Shown: positions 17,803 to 27,139 of the stretch, piece by piece
Layout of the letters: every line of letters starts with the position of its first letter
Position numbering within the stretch: the stretch's first letter is position 1
Source of the DNA: Planctomycetota bacterium
GTDB taxonomy: Bacteria; Planctomycetota; UBA1135; UBA2386
DNA length: 64,000 bases
Assembly (NCBI GenBank): GCA_020849665.1
Contig: JADLFX010000052.1
Span: 45,979-109,978 of the forward strand
Reading direction: 5' to 3'
Translations under genes and position numbers: made by a program
The notes under the pieces: generated by a model
Told to the model about the DNA's origin: nothing
The model's database searches: none
The model's input: the letters and a program-made list of their open reading frames with translations, nothing else

Positions 17803-18453
17803 ATGGACCGGACCGCGCACGCCGCCCCCATCGCGCCGCGCCGGCGGCTCCGGCGCCGGCGGGGCCTGTGGATCGCCGGGCTGCTCCTCGCCGCCTCCGC
17901 GCTCGTGCTTGCGTTCTGGAACACGGCCACGGTGCGGCCCCCGGCCGCGCCGGAGGAGCCGGTGAGCGTGTTCCTGATCCGCGATGCCCTGCACCGCGGC
18001 CTGCTCTTCCCGCAGCCCGGCGCGGGCCACGTGGAATTCGGCTTCGGCGAGTGGCGCTGGTACGCCCTGGGCCAGGACCAGTGGTACCGCGCATTCCCCA
18101 CCGTGCTCTGGCCGACGCCGGGAACCCTCTCGCGGCGCACCATCGCCGCGCGCGACGCGGCCGGACTGCGCGCGACGTTGCACTGGGCGACCTTCCAGGA
18201 GCTCCGCGTCGCCCGCGCCGCGGTGGAGCGGCTGCGCGACACGCTGGAGCGCGAGTTCCACGCGCGCCGGGTCCAGGCCATCTCCAGGCCCGAGTACGAC
18301 ATGACGTTCGTGCCGTGGCCGCGCGAGTACTGGATGTTCCACAACTGCTGCGACGCCCTCGCCGCATGGCTGCGCGAGCTGGGCTGCGCGGTGTCGTGGG
18401 TGCCGGTGACCATGGAGCTGGAGGTCGTGCCCGCATCCGGTTCGGGGCGCTGA
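17803..18453 (+). CDS. DUF2459-like membrane-anchored protein
   Basis: A 216-residue protein with an Arg-rich N-terminus and one membrane segment (LWIAGLLLAASALVLAFW). The remainder resembles DUF2459: HRGLLFP, HVEFGFGEWRWY and a C-terminal FHNCCDALAAWLRELGC corresponding to the family's Cys-containing TCNTW region. The function of the family is unknown. The gene starts 17 nt after the hydratase stop and may belong to the same transcript. Confidence 0.6.
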   Translation: MDRTAHAAPIAPRRRLRRRRGLWIAGLLLAASALVLAFWNTATVRPPAAPEEPVSVFLIRDALHRGLLFPQPGAGHVEFGFGEWRWYALGQDQWYRAFPTVLWPTPGTLSRRTIAARDAAGLRATLHWATFQELRVARAAVERLRDTLEREFHARRVQAISRPEYDMTFVPWPREYWMFHNCCDALAAWLRELGCAVSWVPVTMELEVVPASGSGR

Positions 18454-18724
18454 AGCACGGGCGGGGAGCGGGTGCCGCCGCCGCGCCGCTGCTTCAGAGC
18501 CCCGCCGCGCGGCAGAGGCTGCTGCCGACTGCTTCCGTGAGCTGCCCGCCCCGACCGGCCCTCCCCTCGCTGCCGGTGTTGGCCGCGGCCGAGGCTCGCG
18601 CCGCAGGACGATCCACGCCATCGGCGGCCCGGGCGGCCGAGGGCTGGGCACCGTGCCATGGTCTCTCTCCCGCTTCGCGCCCCGGGGCTGCACGGAAGAA
18701 CGCCCTTGGCGTAGCGTATGCGCC

Positions 18725-19198
18725 ATGGACGCCAAACGCCCCCTGCTCACGGCCGAGCAGATCATGCAGCGCAACGTGTTCACCCTGGACCCCGACACCC
18801 AGGTGCTCGATGCGGTGCAGATGCTCCTGGCCAAGTGCATCTCTGGCGCTCCGGTGGTCGCCGAAGGCAAGGTGGTGGGGATGTTCAGCGAGCGTGACTG
18901 CCTGACCGTGCTCGCCGCAGCCGCCTATGACGCCGAGCCTTCGGGCACCGTGGCCCAGCACATGCGGCGCGAGTTCCGCTGCATCGCGCCGGAAACGGAC
19001 CTGTTCCAGATCAGCGAGTTCTTCCACGAGAACCCGATCCGCCGCCTGCCGGTGGTCGACAAGCACAAGAAGCTCGTGGGACTGGTCTCGCGCGGCGACG
19101 TCCTGCGCGCGCTGCAGCACGTGCACTTCTTCGTCACGAAGCTCGCTCCCCCCAAGAGCGCCTACGAACGGATCCAGGAGCAGCTCGAGGTCCACTGA
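18725..19198 (+). CDS. CBS-pair domain protein
   Basis: A 157-residue protein made almost entirely of two CBS domains (about residues 10-62 and 78-132; VGMFSERDCL and VGLVSRGDVLRAL are the characteristic strand-helix ends). CBS pairs bind adenine nucleotides and act as energy sensors. It stands alone, with 271 nt of GC-rich DNA upstream in which I see no clear promoter. Confidence 0.9.
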   Translation: MDAKRPLLTAEQIMQRNVFTLDPDTQVLDAVQMLLAKCISGAPVVAEGKVVGMFSERDCLTVLAAAAYDAEPSGTVAQHMRREFRCIAPETDLFQISEFFHENPIRRLPVVDKHKKLVGLVSRGDVLRALQHVHFFVTKLAPPKSAYERIQEQLEVH

Positions 19199-19300
19199 GT
19201 CGTTCCGCAGGATCGCAACGGTGAGCGGTTCTCCGGCGAGCCGGGGCTTGCCGGGGGCGGGCGCGCAGGCACACTGAGCTGCCCGTTCCAACCATCGCCA

Positions 19301-20362
19301 ATGCACAAGCTCCTCCTCCCGGTCCCCCTCCTGGCCCTCGGGTTCTCGTCCGCCGCCCAGGGTCCCGTCGTCACCTACATCACGCCGCGCGGCGCCGAGT
19401 TCTTCGAGGGCTCGAGCTCCTCGGACATCATGCTCGGCAATTGGGCCGCCCAGACCCGGACCCAGCAGGTCGACAACAACCTCGTGGGTCAGCCGCTGCC
19501 GTTCGTCCGCTTCATCGGCTGGCGCCGCAACGGCAGCTCCAACGCCGGCGCTGCCAAGACCACCAACCTGACGGTGATCTGTTCGCACGCGGACTACAAC
19601 ACGGTCACCAACACCTTCGCGACCAACTACAAGGACCAGCCCGTGACCGTGTTCACCAAGAAGCCGGTGAACCTCCCGGACTGGAACGCCCCCTCGGGCA
19701 GCACCCCGTCGCCCTTCAACGTGATCCTGCCCTTCGACACGCCCTTCCTCTACAACGGCACGGACGCGCTGCTCTACGACGTGTTGAACGAGAACAACCC
19801 GCTCGGCACGTACTCGCAGGACTGGATCTCCGGCACCATGCCCCACACCTACGGGGCGTATCCGACCGACCTGGGCGGCGGCTGCACGACCGCGAACGGT
19901 CCCATGGTGCACCGCTGCGCCCTGCGCGCCAACGCGACCGTGCTCGAGCTCGGCTTCAAGGTGAGTGGGGCCCCCGCTTCCGCGAACGTCGTGATGCTGA
20001 TCGGCGCCAGCGACCCGGCCCTGCCGATCCCGGGCCTCTGCGGTGTGCTGCACACGCAGCCCGTGCTCGACCTGGCCCTGACGCCGGCCAGTGCCGCCGG
20101 GAACATCGCGATCTCGTTCCCCGTGCGCACGCCCTGGTCGCCCGCGCTGGCCGGGATCACCCTCTACACCCAGGCCGTGGCGCCGGATGCCGGCCAGTCC
20201 GGACTGCCAATCGCGATCTCCAACGGCCTGCGCTCGGACACGCCGGCCACCGGCGGCGCGGGGGCGATCAACGTCAAGCGGATCTACCACACCAGCAGCG
20301 TGACCGCGGCCACGGGAACCGGACCCTCGGTGAGCGCGGTGCCGACGCTCTTCGGCTACTGA
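19301..20362 (+). CDS. secreted protein, planctomycete-type paralogue A
   Basis: A 353-residue protein with a signal peptide (MHKLLLPVPLLALGFSSAAQ). It is homologous to the protein at 25802-26875: both carry TVFT-K-VNLPDW in the middle, a C-terminal LPIPGLCG-L block and a QAVA-DAGQ-LP block just before the end. Only two cysteines occur in the first 230 residues after the signal. Substrate or partner unknown; probably an extracellular structural or binding protein. Confidence 0.7.
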   Translation: MHKLLLPVPLLALGFSSAAQGPVVTYITPRGAEFFEGSSSSDIMLGNWAAQTRTQQVDNNLVGQPLPFVRFIGWRRNGSSNAGAAKTTNLTVICSHADYNTVTNTFATNYKDQPVTVFTKKPVNLPDWNAPSGSTPSPFNVILPFDTPFLYNGTDALLYDVLNENNPLGTYSQDWISGTMPHTYGAYPTDLGGGCTTANGPMVHRCALRANATVLELGFKVSGAPASANVVMLIGASDPALPIPGLCGVLHTQPVLDLALTPASAAGNIAISFPVRTPWSPALAGITLYTQAVAPDAGQSGLPIAISNGLRSDTPATGGAGAINVKRIYHTSSVTAATGTGPSVSAVPTLFGY

Positions 20363-20424
20363 GCTGCCCACCGCCGCCACGCGGCAGGCATCGGGGGACG
20401 GTACCGCGCGCCCGGCGCGGCTGC

Positions 20425-20449
20425 GGCGGGCGCGGAGGAGTCGCCCGCC
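20425..20449 (+). terminator. hairpin downstream of secreted paralogue A
   Basis: Eight-nt perfect arms (20425-20432 and 20442-20449) with a 9-nt loop, 62 nt after the stop. No U-tract follows, so it could be a Rho-assisted terminator or an RNA-stabilising stem. Confidence 0.35.
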
Positions 20450-20564
20450 GGCCCGTCGCGCCGCCGCCTCGCGGGTGGTGGGAGCGGCCGCGCGGCGCGC
20501 CGGGGCACGACCCGGCACGGAACTGCCTGTCGCCCCGGCCGCGCCGCCGCGGCACGATCCGTGC

Positions 20565-21737
20565 ATGAGCGACGCCGACCAGGTGCTCCTGCCGGATTCC
20601 GACCTCGCGCCCGCGGAGCGCGAGTTCGCCCTGCGCATCCGCGCGTTCGCCGATCGCTGCCTCGCGCCGCATGCGCGCGCCGTCGACGAGCAGGGCCGGT
20701 TCCGCCGCGAGTGCATCGCCGAACTGGCGGGGGAGGGGATCCTGGGCGGCCCGATCGCCGCCGAACTGGGCGGCAGCGGCTGGTCGGCAGTGCAGCTCGC
20801 CGTCGCGCACGAGGAGATCGGCGCGGTCTGCGGCAACACCCGCGGCTTCCTGGCGGTGCACACCGGGCTGGTGGCGCAGTGCCTGGCCCGCTTCGGCAGC
20901 GACGAGCAGAAGGCACGGATCCTGCCCGCGCTGTGCAAGGGCGAGCGGGTCGGCTGCTTCGCGCTCACCGAGGACGAAGCCGGCTCGGACGTGGCCGCGC
21001 TCGCCACCCAGGCTCGGCCCCAGGGCGGCGGCTGGCGCATCCAGGGCCGGAAGATCTGGATCACCAACGGGGGCATCGCCGACGTGGCCCTCGTGTTCGC
21101 CACCGTCGACCCCGCGCGCGGGCGCGAGGGCATCACCGCGTTCGTGGTCGACACGGCGCGCCCGGGCCTGCGCCGGGAGCCGATGCCCGGCAAGGAGCTC
21201 GGCCATCGCGGCTCCGATCACGCCGAGCTGCACTTCGAGGGCCTCGCGGTCGGCCCGGCCGACGTGGTCGGCGGCGTGGGCCGCGGGTTCGCCGTGGCCA
21301 TGGGCGGGCTCGCGGCCGGCCGCCTCTCGGTGGCGGCGGGCGGCGTCGGGATCCAGCGCGCGGCCCTGGCCGCCGCGCTGGCGTTCGCGACGAGCCGCCG
21401 CCAGTTCGGCAAGCCGATCGCCGCGTTCCAGATGGTGCAGGAGCGCCTCGCCGACATGGCCGCCGAGCTGCTGGCCTCGCGCGCCCTCGTGCACCGCTGC
21501 GCGCGCCGGCGCGACCAGGGCATCGAGACCCACGCCGACATCGCCGCGGCCAAGCTCTATGCAACCGACGCCGCGACCCGTGCCGCCGAACAGGCGGTGC
21601 TGCTGCACGGCGGCCGCGGCTACAGCAACGTCTATCCGGCCGAGCGCCTGCTGCGCGACAGCCTGGGCCTGCGGATCTACGAAGGCACCTCGATGATCCA
21701 GAAGGCCATCCTGGCGCGCTTCCTGACCGGGTGCTGA
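20565..21737 (+). CDS. acyl-CoA dehydrogenase
   Basis: A 390-residue flavoenzyme with family landmarks [12 protein letters not shown] (FAD contact), [30 protein letters not shown] and the C-terminal IYEGTSMIQ bearing the catalytic Glu. It oxidises an acyl-CoA to the enoyl-CoA and passes electrons to ETF. It is monocistronic here, convergent with motB 16 nt away. With the SDR/hydratase genes it hints at fatty- or branched-acyl degradation. Confidence 0.93.
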   Translation: MSDADQVLLPDSDLAPAEREFALRIRAFADRCLAPHARAVDEQGRFRRECIAELAGEGILGGPIAAELGGSGWSAVQLAVAHEEIGAVCGNTRGFLAVHTGLVAQCLARFGSDEQKARILPALCKGERVGCFALTEDEAGSDVAALATQARPQGGGWRIQGRKIWITNGGIADVALVFATVDPARGREGITAFVVDTARPGLRREPMPGKELGHRGSDHAELHFEGLAVGPADVVGGVGRGFAVAMGGLAAGRLSVAAGGVGIQRAALAAALAFATSRRQFGKPIAAFQMVQERLADMAAELLASRALVHRCARRRDQGIETHADIAAAKLYATDAATRAAEQAVLLHGGRGYSNVYPAERLLRDSLGLRIYEGTSMIQKAILARFLTGC

Positions 21738-21753
21738 TCGCCGGGGGCGCGAC

Positions 21754-22515
21754 TCAGCGCGGCCGGCGCGCCCAGATCTCGTCCAGGTTGATCGAGCGGG
21801 TCGAGAACGCGAACACCACCGTGCCCTGGTCCTCCCAGTGCCGCGGGTCGCGGTTGTTGGCGGCCATCACCCGGAACTCGGTCGTGATGCGCTCCTGCGG
21901 CACGCCCCGGAAATTGCGCGCCATGCTGTGCAGGTAGTCCAGGCGTTGGTGGCAGAGCTCCGGGCTGCGCGTGGCCGTGCCGTTGTCCTTCTGCCCGATC
22001 ACCACGTTCGGCGCCTCGATGCGGATCCGCACGTCGCTGCTGATGGTCATCGCGCCGGCCACGAGATCGCTGAGCCACTCCAGGATCTTCGTGCTCATGA
22101 AGCGCTGGCCGCGCCCGAAGAAGCTCGCCAGCGGGGCGCGGAACGCGATCGTGTCGTCGGTCTGCACGATCTCCAGCGAGGTGCCCGCCACTTCCTCGAA
22201 GCGTTCGGTGAGCTGGGTCTGCAGGTACTCGCGCATCGCCTCCTTCTGCGAGTTGATCAGCGGCGCGGCCTCGGGGAGGACGCCGGTGCCGTCCTGGCCC
22301 TTGTCGTGCAGGCCCTGCTCCTGGGTCTTGCCCGAGCCCTCGAAGTGGAACGCGAAGGCGATGCTCTTGGTGACGTCCTTGAGGTTCTTGAGCTTGATCT
22401 CGCCCAACGCGTAGAGCACCACGAAGAGCGCGAAGAGCAGCGTGATCATGTCCGCATAGGAGATGACCCAGCGCTCGTGGTTCTGGTGCTCCTCGTGCTT
22501 GTGCCGGCGGGCCAC
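21754..22515 (-). CDS. motB: flagellar motor stator protein MotB
   Basis: A 253-residue protein. A charged N-terminus is followed by the single transmembrane helix [18 protein letters not shown], where Asp22 is the proton-carrying residue. The periplasmic part (about 90-253) is OmpA-like but divergent: the usual GHTD-type loop is not recognisable ([11 protein letters not shown]), while CHQRLDYL keeps the Arg. Peptidoglycan anchoring may therefore differ. It lies 14 nt after motA. Confidence 0.88.
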   Translation of the reverse strand: MARRHKHEEHQNHERWVISYADMITLLFALFVVLYALGEIKLKNLKDVTKSIAFAFHFEGSGKTQEQGLHDKGQDGTGVLPEAAPLINSQKEAMREYLQTQLTERFEEVAGTSLEIVQTDDTIAFRAPLASFFGRGQRFMSTKILEWLSDLVAGAMTISSDVRIRIEAPNVVIGQKDNGTATRSPELCHQRLDYLHSMARNFRGVPQERITTEFRVMAANNRDPRHWEDQGTVVFAFSTRSINLDEIWARRPR

Positions 22516-22529
22516 GCGCTATCTCCGGC

Positions 22530-23312
22530 TCACGCGGCCTTCTTCTTGGCATCGGCGTGGGCGCCGTGGCCGGCGAGGTACACGCTCAGGCGGTTGCGCA
22601 GCGCGCCCGGGGCCATGCCCGACTGGATGCCCACCACGCCCTCGAGCACCATCGCCTTGAGCAGCATCTCGTGCTCGAGGATGCGCTTCAGCTTGAATGC
22701 GACCGGCAGGGCGACGGCGTTGGCGTACCCCACGCCCATGACCGTGGCCACGAACGCCACCGCGATGCCGGGGCCGATCTTGTCGGGCTGGTCCAGCACC
22801 TTCATGACGTGGATCAGGCCGAGCACGGCCCCGAGCACGCCGATCGTGGGACAGATCGCGCCCCAGTTCTCCCAGAACTTCGCGGCCGCCTTCTCGTCCT
22901 CCTCGTGGATTGCCATGTCGGTCTCCACGGTCTCGCGGATCGCCTCGGCCGAGCTGCCGTCGATGGCCAGGGTGAGGCAGCGCGCCAGGAACGGGTCGCT
23001 CTTCGGATTGGTGGTGTAGGCCTCTAGGGCCAGCAGGCCCTCGCGGCGGGCGAGGTTGGCCAGCTCCAGGATCTTGTCGATCACGGGCCGCACCTCGTGC
23101 TTGCCCGGCAGGAACACCTTCTTGAGGCCCCGCCAGCCGCGTTTGAAGTCGGCCATGGTCGTGGCCAGCATGGTCGCGCCCAGTGACCCGAGGATGACGA
23201 TCATGAACGCCGTCATCTGCATCAGGTAGACCGGCGAGACGCCTTCGATCATGGCGCCGCCCATCACGCCGACGACGCAGAGCAGGAGCCCCAGAACCGA
23301 CATCAGATCCAT
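22530..23312 (-). CDS. motA: flagellar motor stator protein MotA
   Basis: A 260-residue protein starting at MDLMSVLG; the open frame upstream adds 19 unlikely residues. Four transmembrane segments are seen, with the conserved inner pair PTIGVLGAVLGLIHVM and GPGIAVAFVATVMGVGYAN. The cytoplasmic loop (about 60-150) interacts with the rotor. With MotB it forms the ion-driven stator. A sigma-28-like promoter lies 48 nt upstream. Confidence 0.92.
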   Translation of the reverse strand: MDLMSVLGLLLCVVGVMGGAMIEGVSPVYLMQMTAFMIVILGSLGATMLATTMADFKRGWRGLKKVFLPGKHEVRPVIDKILELANLARREGLLALEAYTTNPKSDPFLARCLTLAIDGSSAEAIRETVETDMAIHEEDEKAAAKFWENWGAICPTIGVLGAVLGLIHVMKVLDQPDKIGPGIAVAFVATVMGVGYANAVALPVAFKLKRILEHEMLLKAMVLEGVVGIQSGMAPGALRNRLSVYLAGHGAHADAKKKAA

Positions 23313-23359
23313 GTGCGTCCCATCGCCCCTCTCCTCCGAGACGGAGTCCTCCGCCGGGA

Positions 23360-23386
23360 TCCTCGGCACGGGTGCCGCGCGCTTGA
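23360..23386 (-). promoter_or_regulatory. sigma-28-like promoter of motAB
   Basis: On the minus strand: TCAAGCGC, an 11-nt spacer, then GCCGAGGA. The E. coli FliA consensus is TAAAG, a spacer and GCCGATAA, so 4 of 5 and 6 of 8 positions match at the correct spacing. The predicted start site leaves about 40 nt before the motA ATG. FliA-type sigma is encoded at 36139. In GC-rich DNA a GCCGA match alone is common, so this is a moderate call. Confidence 0.5.
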
Positions 23387-23499
23387 GCGGAACCGGCCAT
23401 CCGGGCCCGATGTGACGCGCGATCCGACACCGCGTGCGCCGCCGGCGTCCGTCCCGCTATCCTCCGCCACGCCCCAACCCCCGAGCCAGAGCGCATGTC

Positions 23500-24846
23500 G
23501 TGAGCCGCAACACCTGGTCCCGCTACTGGAATCCCAAGCACGAGACGCTGCCGAAGGAGGAGCTGCGCCGCCTCCAGCTGCTCAAGCTGCAACGGCTGGT
23601 GGCGCGCGCGTGGCAGGAGAGCCCCTACCACCGGCGCATCTACGAGCGCGCAGGCGTGTACCCGGACCAGATCCGCAGTCTCGACGACCTGCGCCGCCTG
23701 CCGTTCATGACCCGGGAGGAGTGGATGGCCTGCCAGGCCGAGCATCCGCTCTTCGGCGACATGACCACGCGCCCCCGTGAGGAGGCGATCCGCTACCACC
23801 TCACTTCCGGCACGAGCGGCCGCCAGCCGTTGCGCGTGCTCGACGGCCGCAAGGACTGGTCGTGGATCGCGGAGATGTGGTGCTACGGGTTCTGGGGCTT
23901 CGGCATCCGGCCGCACGACACCGTGTACTTCGCGTTCTCGTACGGCTCGTTCATCGGCTTCTGGGGCGCGCACTACGCCTGCGAGAAGATGGGCTGCCTG
24001 GTCCTGCCGTCGGGCAACATGACCACCGAGAACCGCGTGCGCCAGATCGTGGAGATGGGCGCCACGGCGTTCTGCGCCACCCCCACCTACGCGCTGCGGC
24101 TCGGCCAGACCGCGCAGGCGATGGGCATCGACCTGCGCAGGGACGCCAGGGTGCAGCGCGTGATCGTGTCGGGCGAACCGGCCGGTTCGATCCCGGCCAC
24201 CAAGAAGATGATCGAGGAGATGTGGGGCGCGAAGTGCGGCGACACCGCCGGCATGACCGAGATCGGCACGATCATGATCTTCGAGTGCGACGAGCAGCCC
24301 GGCGGCACGCACATCCTCGAGGACCACTTCATCGAGGAGGTGCTCGACCCCGAGAGCGGCGAGCCCGTGCCGTACGGGACCAAGGGCGAGCGCGTGGTCA
24401 CCTCGTTCGGCCGCGGGTTCATCCCGCTGGTCCGCTACCGCACCCGCGACATGGTCGAGAAGGTCCCGCACACCGAGTGCCGCTGCGGCCGCACCGGCGA
24501 CCTGTTCCGCGGCGGCATCCTGGGCCGCTTCGACGACATGAAGCTGGTGCGTGGCACCAACGTCTACCCGCGCGCGGTCGAGGCGATCGTGCGCGAGCAC
24601 CCCGAGATCGAGGAGTTCCAGATCGTGCTCACCCGCGAGGCGGGGGTGCGCGACGAGATCACCGTGCGCGTGGAGGTGAAGGAGGGCGCCCAGGCGCAGT
24701 GGCCGCGCATCGAGGCGCGGCTGGGCAAGGACCTCGCCGCGGCGCACGAGGGATTGCGCTTCAACATCGCGCTCGCCGCGCGTGGCGAGCTGCCCCGGTT
24801 CGAGCTGAAGGCCAAACGACTCCAGGACCTGCGAGACAAGTCATGA
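23500..24846 (+). CDS. PaaK-like phenylacetate-CoA ligase family protein
   Basis: A 448-residue adenylate-forming enzyme, taken from the GTG that reads SRNTWSRYW. The phosphate loop is HLTSGTSGRQP; further landmarks are GDTAGMTEIG, RYRTRDM, and the C-terminal domain GRFDDMKLVRGTNVYP. A CxC-type segment (TECRCGRTGD) is typical of the PaaK family. It would activate an aromatic or other carboxylic acid to its CoA thioester. The substrate cannot be told. It is coupled to a 68-residue gene by ATGA. Confidence 0.88.
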   Translation: MSRNTWSRYWNPKHETLPKEELRRLQLLKLQRLVARAWQESPYHRRIYERAGVYPDQIRSLDDLRRLPFMTREEWMACQAEHPLFGDMTTRPREEAIRYHLTSGTSGRQPLRVLDGRKDWSWIAEMWCYGFWGFGIRPHDTVYFAFSYGSFIGFWGAHYACEKMGCLVLPSGNMTTENRVRQIVEMGATAFCATPTYALRLGQTAQAMGIDLRRDARVQRVIVSGEPAGSIPATKKMIEEMWGAKCGDTAGMTEIGTIMIFECDEQPGGTHILEDHFIEEVLDPESGEPVPYGTKGERVVTSFGRGFIPLVRYRTRDMVEKVPHTECRCGRTGDLFRGGILGRFDDMKLVRGTNVYPRAVEAIVREHPEIEEFQIVLTREAGVRDEITVRVEVKEGAQAQWPRIEARLGKDLAAAHEGLRFNIALAARGELPRFELKAKRLQDLRDKS

Positions 24847-25049
24847 CCCCAGATGCCAAGGACCTCTTGGGCAGGCCGCTGACCGACGACGAGCGGGAGC
24901 TGCTCGATCTCTACCGGCGACTGAAGGACCTGAGCGCGCGCACCGATCTGCCCCCCTGCGTGCTATTCAACGCGAAGGAGGCGATGGTCAAGCTCTGGAA
25001 CGCCGCCGTCGACCTGGGACTGCTCTACGAGGAGCCGCGGGTGGACTGA
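24843..25049 (+). CDS. small protein coupled to the CoA ligase
   Basis: A 68-residue soluble, mostly helical protein (LTDDERELLDLYRRLKDLS, FNAKEAMVKLWNAAVDLGLLYE). Its ATG overlaps the ligase stop, so expression is coupled. I do not recognise a family. It could be an accessory of the ligase. Confidence 0.65.
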   Translation: MTPDAKDLLGRPLTDDERELLDLYRRLKDLSARTDLPPCVLFNAKEAMVKLWNAAVDLGLLYEEPRVD

Positions 25050-25116
25050 GCGGCCATCCACCCTGGCCGCGCGCTGTTCCCGCCCGCCGGGCAGCGCCCT
25101 ACATTCCGCGCCACCC

Positions 25117-25725
25117 ATGCCTCCCTCGCTCGCGACCTGGATCACCCTGCCCCTGGTCGGCGCCCTGATCGGCTACGCAACCAACTGGCTGGCCGTGAAG
25201 ATGATCTTCCGCCCGATCCGCCCGGTGCGCGTGTTGGGCGTGCGCGTGCAGGGCCTGATGGGCAAGCGCCAGGGCGACCTCGCGCGCAGCATCGGCAAGG
25301 TGGTGGGCGGCCACCTCGTCGGCCACGACGACGTGGTGCGGAGCTTCGCCAAGGTCGACTTCGACCGCCTCCTGGGCGACGTGCTGGAACGCGGCATGGC
25401 GCCGAAGGTGCAGGAGCTGCGCAGCCTGCCACTGATCGGCGGCTTCCTCACCGAGGAGCGCGTCGCGGGCCTCAAGGCCTCGCTGGTGCAGGGCATCCTC
25501 CAGCACAAGGAACTGGTCCTGGAGCGGCTGGAGACCGCGGTCGAGGAGGGCCTCGACGTGCGCGCACTGGTGGCCGAGAAGGTGGCCGCGTTCCCGGTCG
25601 AGAAGCTCGAGTCCCTCGTGCTCGAGGTCGCCAGCCGGGAGCTGCGCGCCATCGAGGTGCTCGGTGGCGTGCTGGGCGGCCTGATCGGTCTGGGGCAGGT
25701 GTTCCTGCTCTGGGCGCTGGCCTGA
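25117..25725 (+). CDS. DUF445 family membrane protein
   Basis: A 202-residue protein with the DUF445 signature GYATNWLAVKMIFRPIRP right after the N-terminal hydrophobic segment, and a second hydrophobic segment at the C-terminus (GGVLGGLIGLGQVFLLWALA). The middle is helical. The family is found in many bacteria without a settled function. Confidence 0.85.
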   Translation: MPPSLATWITLPLVGALIGYATNWLAVKMIFRPIRPVRVLGVRVQGLMGKRQGDLARSIGKVVGGHLVGHDDVVRSFAKVDFDRLLGDVLERGMAPKVQELRSLPLIGGFLTEERVAGLKASLVQGILQHKELVLERLETAVEEGLDVRALVAEKVAAFPVEKLESLVLEVASRELRAIEVLGGVLGGLIGLGQVFLLWALA

Positions 25726-25732
25726 GCCGACC

Positions 25733-25764
25733 GGCGCCCACGCGGCATCCCGCCGCGTGGCGCC
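25733..25764. terminator. bidirectional terminator-like hairpin
   Basis: Arms 25733-25745 and 25753-25764 pair over 12 bp with one bulged C. The stem lies in the 76-nt gap between convergent genes (DUF445 and secreted paralogue B), where a two-way terminator is expected. No T-run is seen on either side. Confidence 0.5.
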
Positions 25765-25801
25765 GCGCGGCGCCGCGTGGACGGCGCCCGGGATCAGCCG
25801 G

Positions 25802-26875
25802 TCACTCGAACTTGGTGACGATCCCGCCGGTCCACGGGGTCGGGGTCGTCAGCGCGCTCGTCGGCGAGACCTGGTACTGGTAGATGCGTGTCACCGGCGC
25901 GAACGTGGCCGGGTCGGCCGGGAACGTGTTCTCACGCCCGTTGGAGACCACCACCGGCAGGTTGGCCTGGCCCGCGTCGAGCGCCACGGCCTGGGAATAG
26001 AGCTTCTGGCCGATCGCGCTCTGCGCGTACGGGATGTTGTCGATCTGGATGGTGCTCACCGTGCCGGTGGAGCTGGAGATGCCCAGCGGCAGCTGCACGG
26101 TCGGCAGCGCGTAGAGCGTGCCGCAGAGGCCGGGGATCGGCAGGCTGGCATTGGCCGCGTCGATGAAGAGCACCACCGGGGTCGTGGCCGGCGCGCGCGA
26201 CACGCCCGCGCTCATGCGGAAGCGGATCACGTGGTTCCACAGCGAGGCGCTCAGCAGCATCGCCGAGGTCTGGCCCGTGGCCACGCAGCCGGTGCCGAGC
26301 GCCACGCCGGAGTTGGACGTGGCCGTGCTGCCGGTCACGCTATGGAAGTCGTTGCCGTAGTTGGTGCCCGCGGCGGTGTTGTTGTCCGCGCGCACCTCCC
26401 AGAGGAAGGGCTTCTGTCCCAGGTAGGGCCACGGCGTGTCGAGCGTGACCACGAAGTCGAAGTTGGCCGGGCTGGCGGCCGGCTTCTGGGTCCAGTCGGG
26501 AAGGTTCACGGTCTTGGTCGTGAACACCGTAGTCGGGGTGCCGGCGTAGTTGTTGTCGAACTCCGGGCTGACCGCGACCGGCTTCACCGCGTCCGAGAGG
26601 ATCAGCGTGAGGTCGATCGAGCGCGCGGCGTAGGCGGCATTGGTGGCCAGCACGGCGTCGCGGCGCCAGGCGATCTTGGTGACCACGGTGGCCGTCTGGC
26701 CCACGCTGGTCTCGTCCAGCTGCTGCCAGCGGAGCTTGTTGTACTTGAAGAGGATGTAGTCGTGGTTGCTGCTGCCATCGGTGGTCAGCAGGCCGGCAGG
26801 ACTGGTGAAGGGGGTGGCCTGGGCGGCGAGCGCCGTGGCCAGGAGGAGGGAAGTGGTGAGGACTCTGGTTTGCAT
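25802..26875 (-). CDS. secreted protein, planctomycete-type paralogue B
   Basis: A 357-residue protein with a signal peptide (MQTRVLTTSLLLATALAAQA). It is a clear homologue of the protein at 19301-20362: shared TVFT-K-VNLPDW, TIAWRR/FIGWRR-like block, LPIPGLCG-L and SQAVALDAGQANLP. The sequence is rich in Thr, Asn and Val, as expected for an extracellular beta fold. No active-site motif is visible. Confidence 0.7.
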   Translation of the reverse strand: MQTRVLTTSLLLATALAAQATPFTSPAGLLTTDGSSNHDYILFKYNKLRWQQLDETSVGQTATVVTKIAWRRDAVLATNAAYAARSIDLTLILSDAVKPVAVSPEFDNNYAGTPTTVFTTKTVNLPDWTQKPAASPANFDFVVTLDTPWPYLGQKPFLWEVRADNNTAAGTNYGNDFHSVTGSTATSNSGVALGTGCVATGQTSAMLLSASLWNHVIRFRMSAGVSRAPATTPVVLFIDAANASLPIPGLCGTLYALPTVQLPLGISSSTGTVSTIQIDNIPYAQSAIGQKLYSQAVALDAGQANLPVVVSNGRENTFPADPATFAPVTRIYQYQVSPTSALTTPTPWTGGIVTKFE

Positions 26876-27139
26876 GTCGTCTTGGGGAGGTTCGCCCGTT
26901 CCGGGTCGGAACGAGCCATGTTGGGGGAAGGGCGCAACCCGTCAACCCGGTCCGAATTGCCCCGTCCCGTCGTGGGACCGGGGCAACGGCCGCGGAGTCG
27001 GTGCGCGCCTCGCCATGGCCCGTGTTGGCCGCGCCCGGCGGCGCAGGGACAAGCGGGTGGGCTGGCGCCGGCGCCCGGGTTCGGCTTCGATCCCCGCCCC
27101 ACGGTTACGGGACCGGCCGCCCGGTCCTATCGACCCTCC

